The translations under genes and the position numbers were made by a program. The notes beneath the pieces are model-generated. The model worked only from the letters and a program-made list of their open reading frames with translations, was not told the DNA's origin and searched no databases. Shown one piece after another: positions 27,401 to 38,590 of a DNA stretch of 64,000 nt. The DNA is from Azolla caroliniana (lineage: Eukaryota; Polypodiophyta): assembly GCA_043228905.1 (NCBI GenBank), contig JBHGNT010000018.1, positions 186,001 to 250,000 of the forward strand. The letters run 5' to 3'. How positions within the stretch are numbered: position 1 is the first letter of the stretch; every line of letters begins with the position of its first letter.

Positions 27401-27992
27401 GAGTATCAAGGCACTCAGAGTGATATCAACAGAATGAGTAATTGATATTCTCTTCTTGGGCCACCAAATGCACAAAACACTGTTATTTGATCTAATTTGC
27501 AGAAGTTGTGATCACGACATCGTCAAAAAACATCTATGACAACCACCTGTCTGCAAGTGTATAAAACATGTGCATGTACAAGCTACAGTCCAAGGTGTGC
27601 ACACTTCAACAAATGCCGTTTCATGAGAATGCTTATACAAGCTGTGAATCAAGATATCAATAGCTCAAAAGCTATTGAACCATGAGAATGGAAATAGTTG
27701 CGACCACCTCCACAATTCTTTCTAAAACACACACAACTTATTTGCTTCGAGTTAGTGCACATATTCTACACACATGATTGGATGCTAAAATTCTTATTAC
27801 AGAAAAAAAGGGCTCATCAAAAAATTTGTTTCAAAATTTGGATATCCACTAAAAGTTTCTGGAAAGGATTGGAATGAAGCCACATACCTGCAAGGGAGCT
27901 GACTTATATTCCCTCTTGCATCCAAATCCTTTGCCTAACCAGCATATCTTTTCTGAGTGAAAACATTTTGCTAACCAAGTGCCTCTGAACAT
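24446..27992 (-). CDS. OBGM: Obg-family GTP-binding protein OBGM, mitochondrial type
   Basis: Five minus-strand exons join in frame to about 508 residues: 27992-27888, 27263-27155, 27072-26990, 26134-26072 and 25612-24446. Exon 1 gives a basic presequence-like N-terminus ending APLQ, then ERKMIDR...VKGGNGGDGCTSFRK, the start of the glycine-rich Obg fold. The next exons supply GGRGGRGGDVV, the GGAGSSKKRIGSRGED segment and VPMGTVI. The large last exon has an acidic linker (about 166-265), the end of the Obg fold, and a GTPase domain with G1 GAPNAGKS (334-341), G3 DIPG (381-384) and G4 TKID (455-458; usual form NKxD). The order matches plant OBGM rather than the plastid ObgC. Obg proteins act in assembly of the large organelle ribosomal subunit. 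The linker contains an internal duplication. Confidence 0.92.
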
Positions 27993-28589
27993 CTCTGTAT
28001 AGAAACACGTAACAATAAAACACACAATAATCATCTTTTCTTGAATAAAACATCGTAATGGGCACATTGGCATATCAACAGAGAAAAGGATTAATGTTCA
28101 ATTTTTAAGAAAACTTAAGGGGCTACGAGAATGCACATAAAACATGGCATGGCTCCAGTTTGAGCTGTGAAAAACGAACAAAAAAATAAAGTGTTTTCCT
28201 TTTGACCAAGAATCACCAAACCTTTCAGTTACCGACCTCATGATCTAGTGGTAACTTGTGCGATGCTACAGATGGATTTCCTGTGTTATGATAAGAGAAA
28301 ATGCATTGTAAGACATAAAGAAAGATGTGTCAACAAAACAAAGATACCCGAGAGCAAGCAATATGTGGCTGACTAGAACCAACTCTGTTGAATCAAATCC
28401 TTCTGCTCCTTCTTGACGTAGAATCACACTACTGAGTATGCTTGCTTATGTAGCGTTTGCATGTTTTCGGCTCGTTTGCTTGCAATTTTTTGCTTGTCTC
28501 TTCCTCGCTGAAGCACCACAGTGAAACGCGGTGTCCTAATGATTTGGCAATCCAGGGGTATTCGTGTAAATATCCCAAACATGAGGGGG

Positions 28590-28641
<52 letters not shown>
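28590..28641. repeat. Compound GT/GA microsatellite
   Basis: A run of GT followed directly by a run of GA, at the left edge of the tRNA-like repeat cluster. Confidence 0.95.
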
Positions 28642-28643
<2 letters not shown>

Positions 28644-29650
28644 CGTCTCAACCCCTACGTTCCACACTGGCATCTAGTGAAATAGAGATATATATGAAGT
28701 ATATAATAGAGAGGTGAGAAAATTGGGTTTCAAACCCAAGACACAATGCTTGTAGTGTTATCGACTTACCACTAAGGTAAGCTAATTACGATAATAATAA
28801 AGAGAGAGAGAGAGACCAGGAGGTCATGGGTTCAATCCCTACTTTCCACAGTGGCGTCTAGTAAATTAAGATATATTTATGGATTAATAGAGAGGTGAGA
28901 AGATTGGGTTTTGAACCCAAGATGTAGTGCTAGTAGGGTATTAACTTACTACTAAGGTAAGCTAATTACAGTAAAAAAGAGAGGCCAAATGGATGTAGCT
29001 CAATTTATCATGGGTTCAACCTACATTCCACACTGGCATCTCGTAAATTAGGAGATATGTATGGAATTATAGAATAATAGAGATGTGATAAAATTGGGTT
29101 TCATACCCATGGCATCTAGTAAATTAGGAGATATGTACGGAATTATAGAATAATAGAGATGTGATAAAATTGGGTTTCATACCCAAGACGTAGTGCTAGT
29201 TGTCTAATGACACCATTATGGTAAGCTAATTACGATAGAACAAAATAGAGAGAGTTGCCAAATGGAGATCAAAAACTCGGGGTTAATGGAGATCAAAAGC
29301 TCGTGGTTCAACCCCGACATTCCACAATGGCATATGCTAAATTAGATATTTATGGAATAATATAGAGGTGAGAAATTTGACTTTCAAACCCAATACATAG
29401 TGCTAGAAGTCTAAAAACTTACTTGTAAGGTAAGTGAATTACAATGAAAGGAGTAACTCAAATGGTAAGGTTGCCCAATAGAGAACAGGTGATCATGGGT
29501 TCAACCCCTACATTCCACAATGTCTTGATTTATCACAAAGCCCAAATGGATGTAACTCACTTGGTAAGGTTGCCCAATAGAGAACATGTGATCATGGGTT
29601 CAACCCCTACATTCCACAATGGCATGTAGTGAATTAAGAGATATGTCCCT
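28642..29650. repeat. Tandem-like cluster of repeats with tRNA-like heads and inverted tRNA-like tails
   Basis: About six related units follow one another. A complete unit starts with GGATGTAGCTCAATTGGTAAG (positions near 28989 and 29548), has GGGTTCAACCCC about 45 bp later, then TACATTCC, which can pair with the first seven bases as an acceptor stem. Most units then run through GTAAATTAAGAGATATGTAT and AATAGAGAGGTGAG to a tail GGGTTTCAAACCCAAGA...CTTACCACTAAGG. Read on the minus strand, that tail has its own A-box-like (TTAGTGGTAAG) and B-box-like (GGGTTTGAAACCC) elements. Units differ in length and some are truncated (29446-29650 have only heads). GA runs separate several units. Confidence 0.75.
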
Positions 29651-29971
29651 ATTGATATGGAACCAACCAAGTCTGTAAACTCACATGGATGTGCTTGTGC
29701 CACCACCAACTCTTTGAAAATTCTTAAATCAATGTTGAATCATGAGAGATGTACCAATACTCATAGTTACAAAAATATTGTAGTGTCGAGAAAAATGAAA
29801 TTTCTTAGAAACATATGACATGATCATCCCTTTGTGTAGAGCACGACAATATATTATATAGTGTTTGGATACATGAAAGTTCTTAAAAGTGTATGGCACA
29901 ATCATCCCTTCGTGTAGAGAACAATATATTATGTCAAAAACATGTCGTCAAATTCCCTTGTTGTAAGATAG

Positions 29972-30106
29972 TTATATATCTTTTTTTTAACTTCCATAGA
30001 GACATCAATTATAAATTATTGGGTGGGGCCTTGCCCATGGCTAGGATCAAACTTGGGTTCTCAAAATATTATGTCTTTGATGCTATGGTGTAAACCACCA
30101 AGCCAA
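29972..30106 (-). mobile_element. tRNA-derived SINE, copy B
   Basis: On the minus strand it begins TTGGCTTGGTGGTTTACACC, has an A-box-like TGGCTTGGTGG and a B-box-like AGTTTGATCC, then CATGGGCAAGGCCCCACCC, and ends AAAAAAAAGATATATAAC. It aligns along its whole length with the copy at 37393-37540, except the far 3' tail. Confidence 0.78.
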
Positions 30107-31392
30107 TGCCAATTAGAGTAGTATGAAACAATGATATGATAATTTGAGAGAATGAGAGGCTCAAAGCCATTGACAATAATGGTAATTCCAATGGGTGTGT
30201 GCATGGTTAGAAGTTTATGGAGTGTATAATAAATAATAGGATAGGTTTTATATACGAAGTAAACACTCCTTAAAAGAGGGGAGTGCCATTTTTTTAGGCT
30301 AAAAGTGATAATAAGTTAATCAATGCTTAGAATTTTGAAATTGAACAATGGGATGGTGACCCACCAATCTTGTATGAGTATTGCATGTTGTAACAAAGAA
30401 GTGGTTATGTTTATGACATGATTGTTCTTATATCGTATTTCTTGTATCATTATCATCATTGGGAAACATTTGATATTCTAATTGTCTACGATGAAAATTC
30501 TTTAACTAAGTCAACTTTGAGCTTCTAGTTTGTGTTAAGTGATGCGTTGCGTTGTGTAATGCTTTGCATCAACGATCCATCAATAGGACATAGTTCTAAA
30601 TGGTCATACAACTCAGATGTTTACACTCTATAAAGGGAGAGATCCTTTGGATGGACCAACGAGTACATTTGGTAGTCCTTGTTTTTGCGTGCATATAAGA
30701 TCGAGGAAAGAGAAGCAAAAGGTTGCCATGTATTAGCCAAAACTTAGGACATGAACCTAAGAGTGGTTGATAACAATGTGAGGTTGGTGCATGTAGTTAT
30801 AAAAAATGGGAAGCATAATCAGATGATCGTGAAATCTTCGAGTCATAGTTTGAACATGTGAATGGGGTTTGACCAACCTAATCCTTTCCGAACATTGTTC
30901 TAAAATTTAGAATCTTGATTATGAGTATGGAAGAGAGTGAGCATCATAAGCTATTTCCTTTTGTCCTAATTAAGGTAATGAGTGGGGTTGCAAATTGTTG
31001 TACATAATCCTTGTTGGCATAAAAGGTTGACTCCTTCCACTTTGTATCCCTAGTGTGAACACGTTCACGAGAACGTCACTCATATATTCGAGATTGGATA
31101 CAATTATTTGTCGCTAGTCCTCTCGGAATAAGCATCGTTTTCAAATTTGAGATCCCTATATCTCAAAAAGAACAAAGTGTGTGGATACTCAATCCTCTCC
31201 AACCTTCATTCTCGTATACAATATAAATGATTGCCCCTATTGCATTAAACAACATGGGGGTGAAAATATGTGGGTGGGCATGTCATTGTGATTTTCATGT
31301 AGGTATCCCCAATCTATTGGTTTTACTTGAGCATGATGGTACTGCATTGAGATTTACCATCATTTTAATGTTCACAAGCGGCCGATTGTGAT

Positions 31393-31396
<4 letters not shown>

Positions 31397-31464
<68 letters not shown>
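31397..31464. repeat. Long GA microsatellite
   Basis: Over 30 uninterrupted GA units, the longest simple repeat in the window. Confidence 0.97.
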
Positions 31465-31467
<3 letters not shown>

Positions 31468-31493
31468 AGTGAGAAAATAATATTATGATTAAG

Positions 31494-32470
31494 ATGGTTG
31501 TGTTATGCTTAAAGGACCGTAGTTGCCCAATGGAGACTAGGAGGTCATGGGTTCAACCCCTACATTCTACAATGCCATCTAGTGAATTAAGAGATATGTA
31601 TAAAGTATATAATAAAGAGGTGAGAAATTTGGGTTTCAAACCCAAGAGGTAGTGCTTGTAGTGTAACAACTTACCACTAGGGTAATCTAATTACAAGATA
31701 GATCTAGATCTAGATCATTAGGTGTGTAGAGTCTTTCAACTATTGAAGTACTTAGACCAAATCAAGACAGAGATAGATGAATCATGATGAAGATATATTG
31801 TTGCTATCCTTAGGAGGTCAACAACGTGAATTATGGGTATGGGGGGTGGTGGGTACATTAAAACAAAGCATTAAAATACACAGAGAAGTACAAGACGAGA
31901 CGTACAAAAGACAAATGGATGTAGCATAGTTGGTAAGGTTGCCCAACAGAGACCATAAGATCATGGCTTCAATGGCTACATTCCATAGTGGCATCTAGTA
32001 AATTAAGACATTTGTGGTAGTTGATAGGGTTAGAGAACTCATGGAATCTTAACGATGAAGAGAGACAACTGTACAAGGTAACATTTCATTATATTCGACA
32101 TCTAAATTGCCATGTAGAGCGGGATTGACTTGAGTAGTATTTAGATCCCAAGAGTTCAATATTTTGTTGCAAGTTAGTCACGTGGTGTGTAGAGTGGGTG
32201 GTGTTTCTTCATTCCTGATGGAAGACATTATTTATGAGAGAGAGAGAGAGAGTGAGTGAGAGAGAGAATTGGGCCTCGAACCCAAGACCTAGGGCTAGTA
32301 ATGTAACAACTTATCACCAAGGTAATCATGGTGGTGCTTTTTCGTTCATAATGAAAGATATATTTATTGAGAGAGAGAGATAGAGAGGAAATTGAGTCTC
32401 AAACTCAAGATGTAAGGCTAGTAGTGTAACAACTTACCACTACGGTAAGGTAGTTACGATAAAAACAAAT
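31494..32470. repeat. Further copies of the tRNA-like repeat family
   Basis: A nearly full unit lies at about 31515-31695 (head GGGTTCAACCCC, tail GGGTTTCAAACCCAAGA and CTTACCACTAGGG). A head-only copy lies at 31913-32015. Two tail-only copies (32265-32330 and 32385-32465) are each preceded by a GA run. They belong to the family at 28642-29650. Confidence 0.72.
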
Positions 32471-33025
32471 AGAGAGATTTTAGATTTTTGTTTTTATCAT
32501 CCATAAATGGCCGGTTTTGACATTTAGGACCAGAGTATACGTGTTCTTGATATGTGTGTCCTTCCTAAAAGGGTATTCATACATTGGAAGCACAAAGTTT
32601 GTATGTGATAGAGACTCGAGAGAGAACTAAGTAAGACACATGGAATCCGGCAAAGAGGAGCGGGAAAAAGACACACATGGAATCTGGTCTTTGTAAGCTC
32701 AAAAAGGTTGGTCGCTTTAGTGTTTGGTCAAAAATAAATAAAAAGTCTTAGTCAAACAAGACCGTGCAAAGTCAAGGTCTCGTGGGACTTTGAAAAAAGC
32801 TAGATCAGACGCACATCCAAACCTTTTCCAGATCTCCGCATTGACTCAGGCTGAGTACTCAAAACAAAAACGGAGACAGAAGAGAAAAAAACGCAGATGA
32901 AAGACGAAGGCCTCCCTGAGCTGCTGGTGTGATCTGTTTCTGCGGCACAATTCTTCTAAACTTAGTCATTGGGAAGTGTTTGCTCTGCAGTAGAATTCAT
33001 CAAACCTTAATGTCATGATCAGGCT

Positions 33026-36000
33026 ATGGCAGGGATTGATGATAATGGAAGAGAAGGAGGCGCCGTCTCTGCTGCTCTGAGTGCTGTACAAGCTCTTGGT
33101 CGAGGCTTTGATGTGACTTGTGATATGCGTTTGCTGTATTGTAAAGGAGTGGCTGGAACAAGGATTCTCACCACCACTGATGAAGATAACCGCCGTGATC
33201 TTGACTTTCCCGGAGGTTTTTGCATTCCGGGAGTTCTTTCAGATGTCCATGTACGCGATGAGAAGCCTTCACGAAATACGATTGGATTTTTGGACTTTGA
33301 TGAGGCATGTTGCAGTAGGGTTGTTGTCCTTTCTTGTTATAAATGTTCTCTATATTGATTCGCACTGTGGATTTTGATGAGATGTGTTGCTCTGTAATTG
33401 ATAATTTTGGGTTTTTGTTTTGTATGCGTGCTCAAAATAGTCTCTGCGTTGCTTCAAATTATGCACTTTGACTAGGTATGTACCACTTTGCAATAAATGA
33501 CATTATGGATTTTGATGGGTGTGTTGCTCAGTAATTCACAATAGTCAGTTATTGTTGTGTTTGTGTGTTCGAAGTAGTCTCTGCATTGGTTCAAATTGTG
33601 CCCTTTGACAACTTATGTATCATGTTATAATTCATTATGGTCTTTTCACATTAGAAACAGTCTATGTGTTGATTCGTGTTGGCCATGTATGTGTATCTGG
33701 ATGAGATAACCCACATTTGTGGTATTTTCATGCTTGAAAAGGTCTATGCATCGATGTGCATTCATCATATCTGTGGACTTCGATGAATATGTGGCTTAAT
33801 CAATTCACAGTCATGTTCTTTGCATGTTAGAACATTTCTATGTATCAATTCACATTGTGTGCTTCGATGACGTTTGCCATTTTGTAATGCACAATTGTGG
33901 TCGCTACATTTTAGAAACAGTCAATGTGTTGATTCAGATAATGTACTTTGATGAGGTGTGCCACTTTGTAATGCACCATTGTGGTCTCCACATATTTAGA
34001 AACAGTCTATGTATTGATTCACATGATATACTTTGTAGTCCACAATTGTGGTATTTTCTTGTTAGAAACAGTTAATGTGTTGATTCACATTGTATACTTT
34101 GATGATGTATCAGTATCTTACGTCCTTGTTAGAAATGGTCTTTGCACGGGTCCATGTTTGTGGACTTTGATGTAATTTGACAGGGGGCACATATTTCCTA
34201 GGTACGCAGGAAGATGACATGAGATACTTGTGAGGGGAGATTGTGGTGTCTAATATCCACCCATCCATACAGTATACTGACCGCATCACACTCTTATTAG
34301 TGTTAGGATCAGTTTTTTTGGTTGGCCTGCACATAAAGCTTTATTCACATCCCTAAGTTGGGAAAGCATTATGCTTGGAAATAGCTCCCTAAGTTTCTTC
34401 TATGCTTCGAAAGCATCATCTAAAGACTTTACTTGGGATAAGGGCTGAGAAAATTAGCAATCTCATATGGTTCAAAATTGTGATAAAGTAGTTTTACACA
34501 CTTCTATTTTTTTTAACAGATGTCGAAACTCTTCAACAAGAAAGCAGGGCTGCCAGGAAAGACTCCATTAGGCATGTTCAATGCAATGTTTAACTTCTCA
34601 GGTTCATGGCAAGTTGATTCCTTACAAGTAAAGGGACTTGGTGTTGATGGCTGGGTCATTCCTTTGTATAGTGTATATCTAAAGCCGCCTTTTATATTGT
34701 GCAAAGAAGTGAAGAAAGCTGTGCCTACCTCATGGGATCCAGCTGCTTTAGCAAGGTCATTATAGATAGCACCCTTCAAATGTTGTATTTAAATGAATCA
34801 ATAACCAATTTGATTTAGTAGTTTTGTGATCATTGCAGTTTTATAGAAAAATATGGTACTCATGTAATTATAAGTGTAGAAGTGGGTGGTAAGGATGCTA
34901 TATATGTAAAACAACACCAATCATCTACTTCGACAAAGCATGAAATGGAGGGACTTTTGCACGACCTAGTGGAAGCCAGGCTTGAAGGCCGTGAAAACAA
35001 TACATTGGATAAAAATGATAGGGTATGCAATCATATTGCCATTTGCTTTTCATATTATAAGAAGTATCTGTAATTCTCTAAACCGATTTGTGGAATATTT
35101 TGTCTGACCTACTTTGGATGATCAGATTGTGGTTACAAGCCCAAAATCCCGACATCAGCCCCTACCTACTGATGGCTCATCATCTCTTGCAGGAAAAGAA
35201 GTAAATATTTTCTGAAAGTTCAGTCCATGTAGGATGGAGAATGTAACCACGTTTCATCATTTCTTTTGCAGGATGTCACCGTGATATACAGGAGACGAGG
35301 TGGTAATGATCTAATTCAAGACCATGGTAAATGGAGAAAAACTATAAAGTCCAATCCAGATGTCTTATCCATGTCATTTGTATCCATTACTTCATTACTT
35401 GAACGTGGACCTGCCCAAGAAAATCTAGAGTGTGCAATTGAAGCTTACCTCACTTGTAAGTCAATACTCAAAATTATGCCTACAGATGTAACACGAAGAA
35501 ATGGCAGTCACCTTGATATTGATTTCTATGTTCAAACACTCGCGCATTTACACTCTTAATAATTCTAGCTTTGTACTTTTTGTAGACGAGGGGAAATTAT
35601 GAACATTCCTTTGAATTTAGCATGAATATTTCTGGTCTTAAGAAGTGGTAACTTCTTTGTGCAGATAAACCTCCTTTAGAGGAATTGCGTTACTTCTTTG
35701 AGTTTAGAATTCCACGGGCCTGGGCACCGGTTGCTAGTCAAGTTGGTTCTTCAAGAAAGGAACCCGTATGCCCATCGTTGCAATTCAGCCTTATGGGGCC
35801 CAAGCTCTTCATCAGTACAGAGCAGGTCATGCAATACAATAGAGCACAAATATATGCTGTATATGACACACTTATTTTAACAGCCTAATTATTATTAAGA
35901 AGACTGATGTATTAACACAACTTCTATTATCATGCATACATTTGGACATCCATCTATTTGAGCAAAATTTGCAGACATGTATTTACTGAAATGTAACAAA

Positions 36001-36897
36001 CATGCCACAAATTCCTATGTATTTGCCAAAATTCCACCCTTTTTGCTTTATGCCACGGATAACTCTCTGTACATTGCAGAAAGAGTGGCATTTTGATGCT
36101 ACATCAAATGTTTGTGACATTTGTAATTCTTTTTGGCAAATATACTGGCAATTTTAAGGAGGTTTCGCATTGTGGTAGCATACATTTAGATCCACACAAT
36201 TATATATTTTCTATCGTCATATAAGCTGATGGATGTGTTTCTATTTTGACAAATTCAGGTTTCGGTTGGCAGGAAGCCAGTTACTGGGCTCCGTTTATGC
36301 CTGGAAGGCGTGAAATTAAACCGGCTCGCAGTGCACGTGCAACACCTCTCTGTGCTTCCAAAGATACTTGAGCCACACTGGAATCCTTATGTTCCTATTG
36401 GTGCTCCTAAATGGCATGGACCTGAAGAGCAAGATAGTAGATGGTTTGAACCCCTGCGGTGGAATAACTTCGCACATATTAGCACTGCGCCAGTCGAGTT
36501 CAATCAAACATGGCTTGGAGATGCATCGGGAGCTTATATTGTCACGGGGGCACAACTCGGTGTATGGGATTTCAGACTCAAAAGTGTACTGCATTTGAAG
36601 CTTCTTTACTCCAAGGTTCCGGGATGTACTATAAGGAGATCTGTATGGGAGCATTCACCTGAGCCTTTGGGACAGCAACTACCTCTTCTTAAGTCGAAGG
36701 CAGATGCAAATCTCTCGACTGCAGCAACGGCCACCACCACACATGTGACCCAAAAGCTTTCGAAGTTTGTTGATACAACCGAGTTAATGCGAGGGCCCGA
36801 GAATTTACCCGGGCACTGGTTGGTTACTGGTGCGAAGCTATGTGTGGAAAAGAGCAGGATCTTTTTACGCGTTAAGTATTCTCTTCTAAATTATTAG
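33026..36897 (+). CDS. MACPF-domain protein (CAD1/NSL1 family)
   Basis: Seven plus-strand exons join in frame to about 585 residues: 33026-33304, 34520-34755, 34839-35022, 35126-35200, 35272-35455, 35665-35825 and 36259-36897. The membrane-attack-complex/perforin domain fills the first two thirds. It includes the conserved GMFNAMFNFSGSWQ stretch, the signature EKYGTH (175-180) and CKRRGGN-type region (here YRRRGGND). The C-terminal part has LRLCLEG and AVHVQHLS, and the end matches family ends (RGPENLPGHWLVTGAKL...). Arabidopsis CAD1 and NSL1 restrain salicylic-acid-dependent cell death; this protein probably acts likewise, but which paralogue it represents is not clear. The exon 1 donor is unusual: either a GC donor at 33305 (GAG|GCATGT) or a GT at 33320 that would add five residues; both keep the frame. 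Confidence 0.9.
33290..34185 (+). repeat. Intronic minisatellite containing decoy splice donors
   Basis: Intron 1 of the MACPF gene is mostly a degenerate tandem repeat of 80-100 bp, about ten to twelve units. The unit consensus is roughly TAGAAACAGTCTATGTGTTGATTCACATTGTG, then (A/G)CTTTGATGAGGTGTG, then CCACTTTGTAATGCACAATTGTGGTC. The TTTGATGAGG core is the same sequence that ends exon 1 (33296-33305), so the array appears to have grown from the exon-intron junction. At least one unit (33946-33960) has a canonical GAG|GTGTG donor-like site. Confidence 0.75.
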
Positions 36898-37392
36898 AGG
36901 TGTTCTTTTGTTTACGTCGTTTTGTGGTTCTCACGTGTGCACATATCAGAAAGGTGTTATTGTGCTCTCTTGGGCTATCTCGAAAAATGCTTGAGAAAGT
37001 TGCTTTGCCTACAACAATGATCTCTTTATCGTAAAAAAAAATCCATTGGAAATGGCCATTTTTCTGTCCAAATTCATGACCTGTCCATTTCTGTTGGATT
37101 TTATAGTTGACTTGCTCTTTGATGAGGTGGAAGTAAAAACAATGGACCTTGTGGTGTGTTCACATGAACAAGTTCCACATTTTCATTTACGCCTCTTGAC
37201 TGTAGGCAATGGGAATAATTGTAGGCATTGAAAGTAATAAACTTGCATGAGAAGGCAAACACTGCAATTGCATTAGCTTATAGATTGGGGTAATGAAGAG
37301 ATGTCTTTAGACAGGAGCAAAAATGAACTTTTCATCAATCCTTGAAATGAAAGAGGAATGTGATGCATTTGAACAAGAATATGTTTTCAAAT

Positions 37393-37540
37393 AGAGATCT
37401 ATCTATATATAGATATCTTTTTAACATCCATAAGAGATCGATTGTGATCTATGAGATGGGGCCTAACCCATGGTGAAGATTGAAATTCAGGTCTCTCAAT
37501 TTTATGACTTTTGAGGCTATGGTCTAAAGTACCAAGCCAA
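37393..37540 (-). mobile_element. tRNA-derived SINE, copy C
   Basis: On the minus strand it begins TTGGCTTGGTACTTTAGACC and ends TTAAAAAGATATCTATATATA. It shares head, central CATGGG(T)TAGGCCCCATCTC and tail with the copies at 1716 and 29972. Its 5' end continues into a tandemly repeated block, so it was caught in a later local amplification. Confidence 0.78.
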
Positions 37541-38062
37541 GAGAGAATTGAATAGAATGGAATAGAAATTTTATCGTCCATGATGATGCCAAATTTGACC
37601 TATCCGACCAAATCACATATCATCTTGTATGTGATTCCTTCCTAAGGAGGTTATTTAAAACTGTACCATTGAAACAAATTGAAACTTAAATTGAAAAGCT
37701 ATGGTCTAAAGTACCAAGCCAAGAGAGAATTGAATAGAATGGAATAGAAATTTTATCGTCCATGATGATGCCAAATTTGACCTATCCGACCAAATCACAT
37801 ATCATCTTGTATGTGATTCCTTCCTAAGGAGGTTATTTAAAACTGTACCATTGAAACAAATTGAAACTTAAACTGAAAAGCTATGGTCTAAAGTACCAAG
37901 CCAAGAGAGAATTGAATAGAATGGAATAGAAATTTTACCGTCCATGATGATGCCAAATTTGACCTATCTGACCAAATCACATATCATCTTGTATGTGATT
38001 CCTTCCTAAGGAGGTTATTTAAAACTGTACCATTGAAACAAATTGAAACTTAAACTGAACCA
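37515..38062. repeat. Triple tandem repeat, unit about 183 bp
   Basis: Three nearly identical units begin at 37515, 37698 and 37880 with GCTATGGTCTAAAGTACC and end near GAAACTTAAACTGAA. The start of each unit is the 5' end of the adjacent SINE, so the amplification happened after SINE insertion and recently, judging by the few differences. Confidence 0.9.
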
Positions 38063-38590
38063 AACCAAACTAAACCATGAAATTGTTTAAACCAAAACCG
38101 TTTACATCGAAACTGCTCAAATCAAACCATTATAAAAAATCTAAGCTCAAACCAAACACTTAAACCATTAAACTTGTGGGTTTGTAGTTTGGTTTCGGTT
38201 TTCAAGTTAGGTCAAAATTCAAAAACTCAAAAATTTAAAGATTTTTCTTAAAATGTCATAATTAGGCTTCAATTAAAAGGTTGTTCAAAATAATAATAAT
38301 AAATTAATACACAAGTGTCAATTCTAAATTGTTCAAACCATTTAAACAAAAAGTTGTTAAGTCGGTCAAGGTTCAAACTGAACTGAACTAAACAATCGAC
38401 ACCCAAATCACATATTTTACAACAACTTGAATTTCAACCAAATGGAACGGTTGACCCCCAAATTGAACCGTTTACAAAAACCTTGACCTTGACCTTGAAT
38501 TGAATTGAATAGTTTAAACTGTTAAGCCATGATTTTGTGGTTCGGTTTGGTTCAATTCAAATTGAACCATTGCCAAATACCATTAACAAG
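38060..38590. repeat. Degenerate AACC/AAACC-rich low-complexity tract
   Basis: Repeated variants of AAACCAAACC, TTTAAACCATT and their complements (GGTTTGG, GGTTCGGTTTGG) on both sides of a TA-rich centre. No unit of fixed length could be recognised. Confidence 0.55.

Larger units (their letters stand above)
27993..33025. other. Repeat-dense intergenic region between OBGM and the MACPF gene
   Basis: The OBGM and MACPF genes diverge from this 5-kb gap. It is filled with GA/GT microsatellites, a cluster of tRNA-like repeat units (28.6-32.5 kb) and a SINE (29972-30106). No coding region was recognised. Confidence 0.7.

Noticed and set aside
28457-28717. Open frames across the GT/GA microsatellite
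   Set aside because: Simple-sequence translation (VCVCV, ERERE); no gene.
28642-29650. Spaced repeats that could suggest a CRISPR array or real tRNA genes
   Set aside because: This is a plant nuclear genome, the units are long and uneven, and the tRNA-like heads have many mismatches and non-tRNA spacing in the anticodon region. They fit SINE-type repeats.
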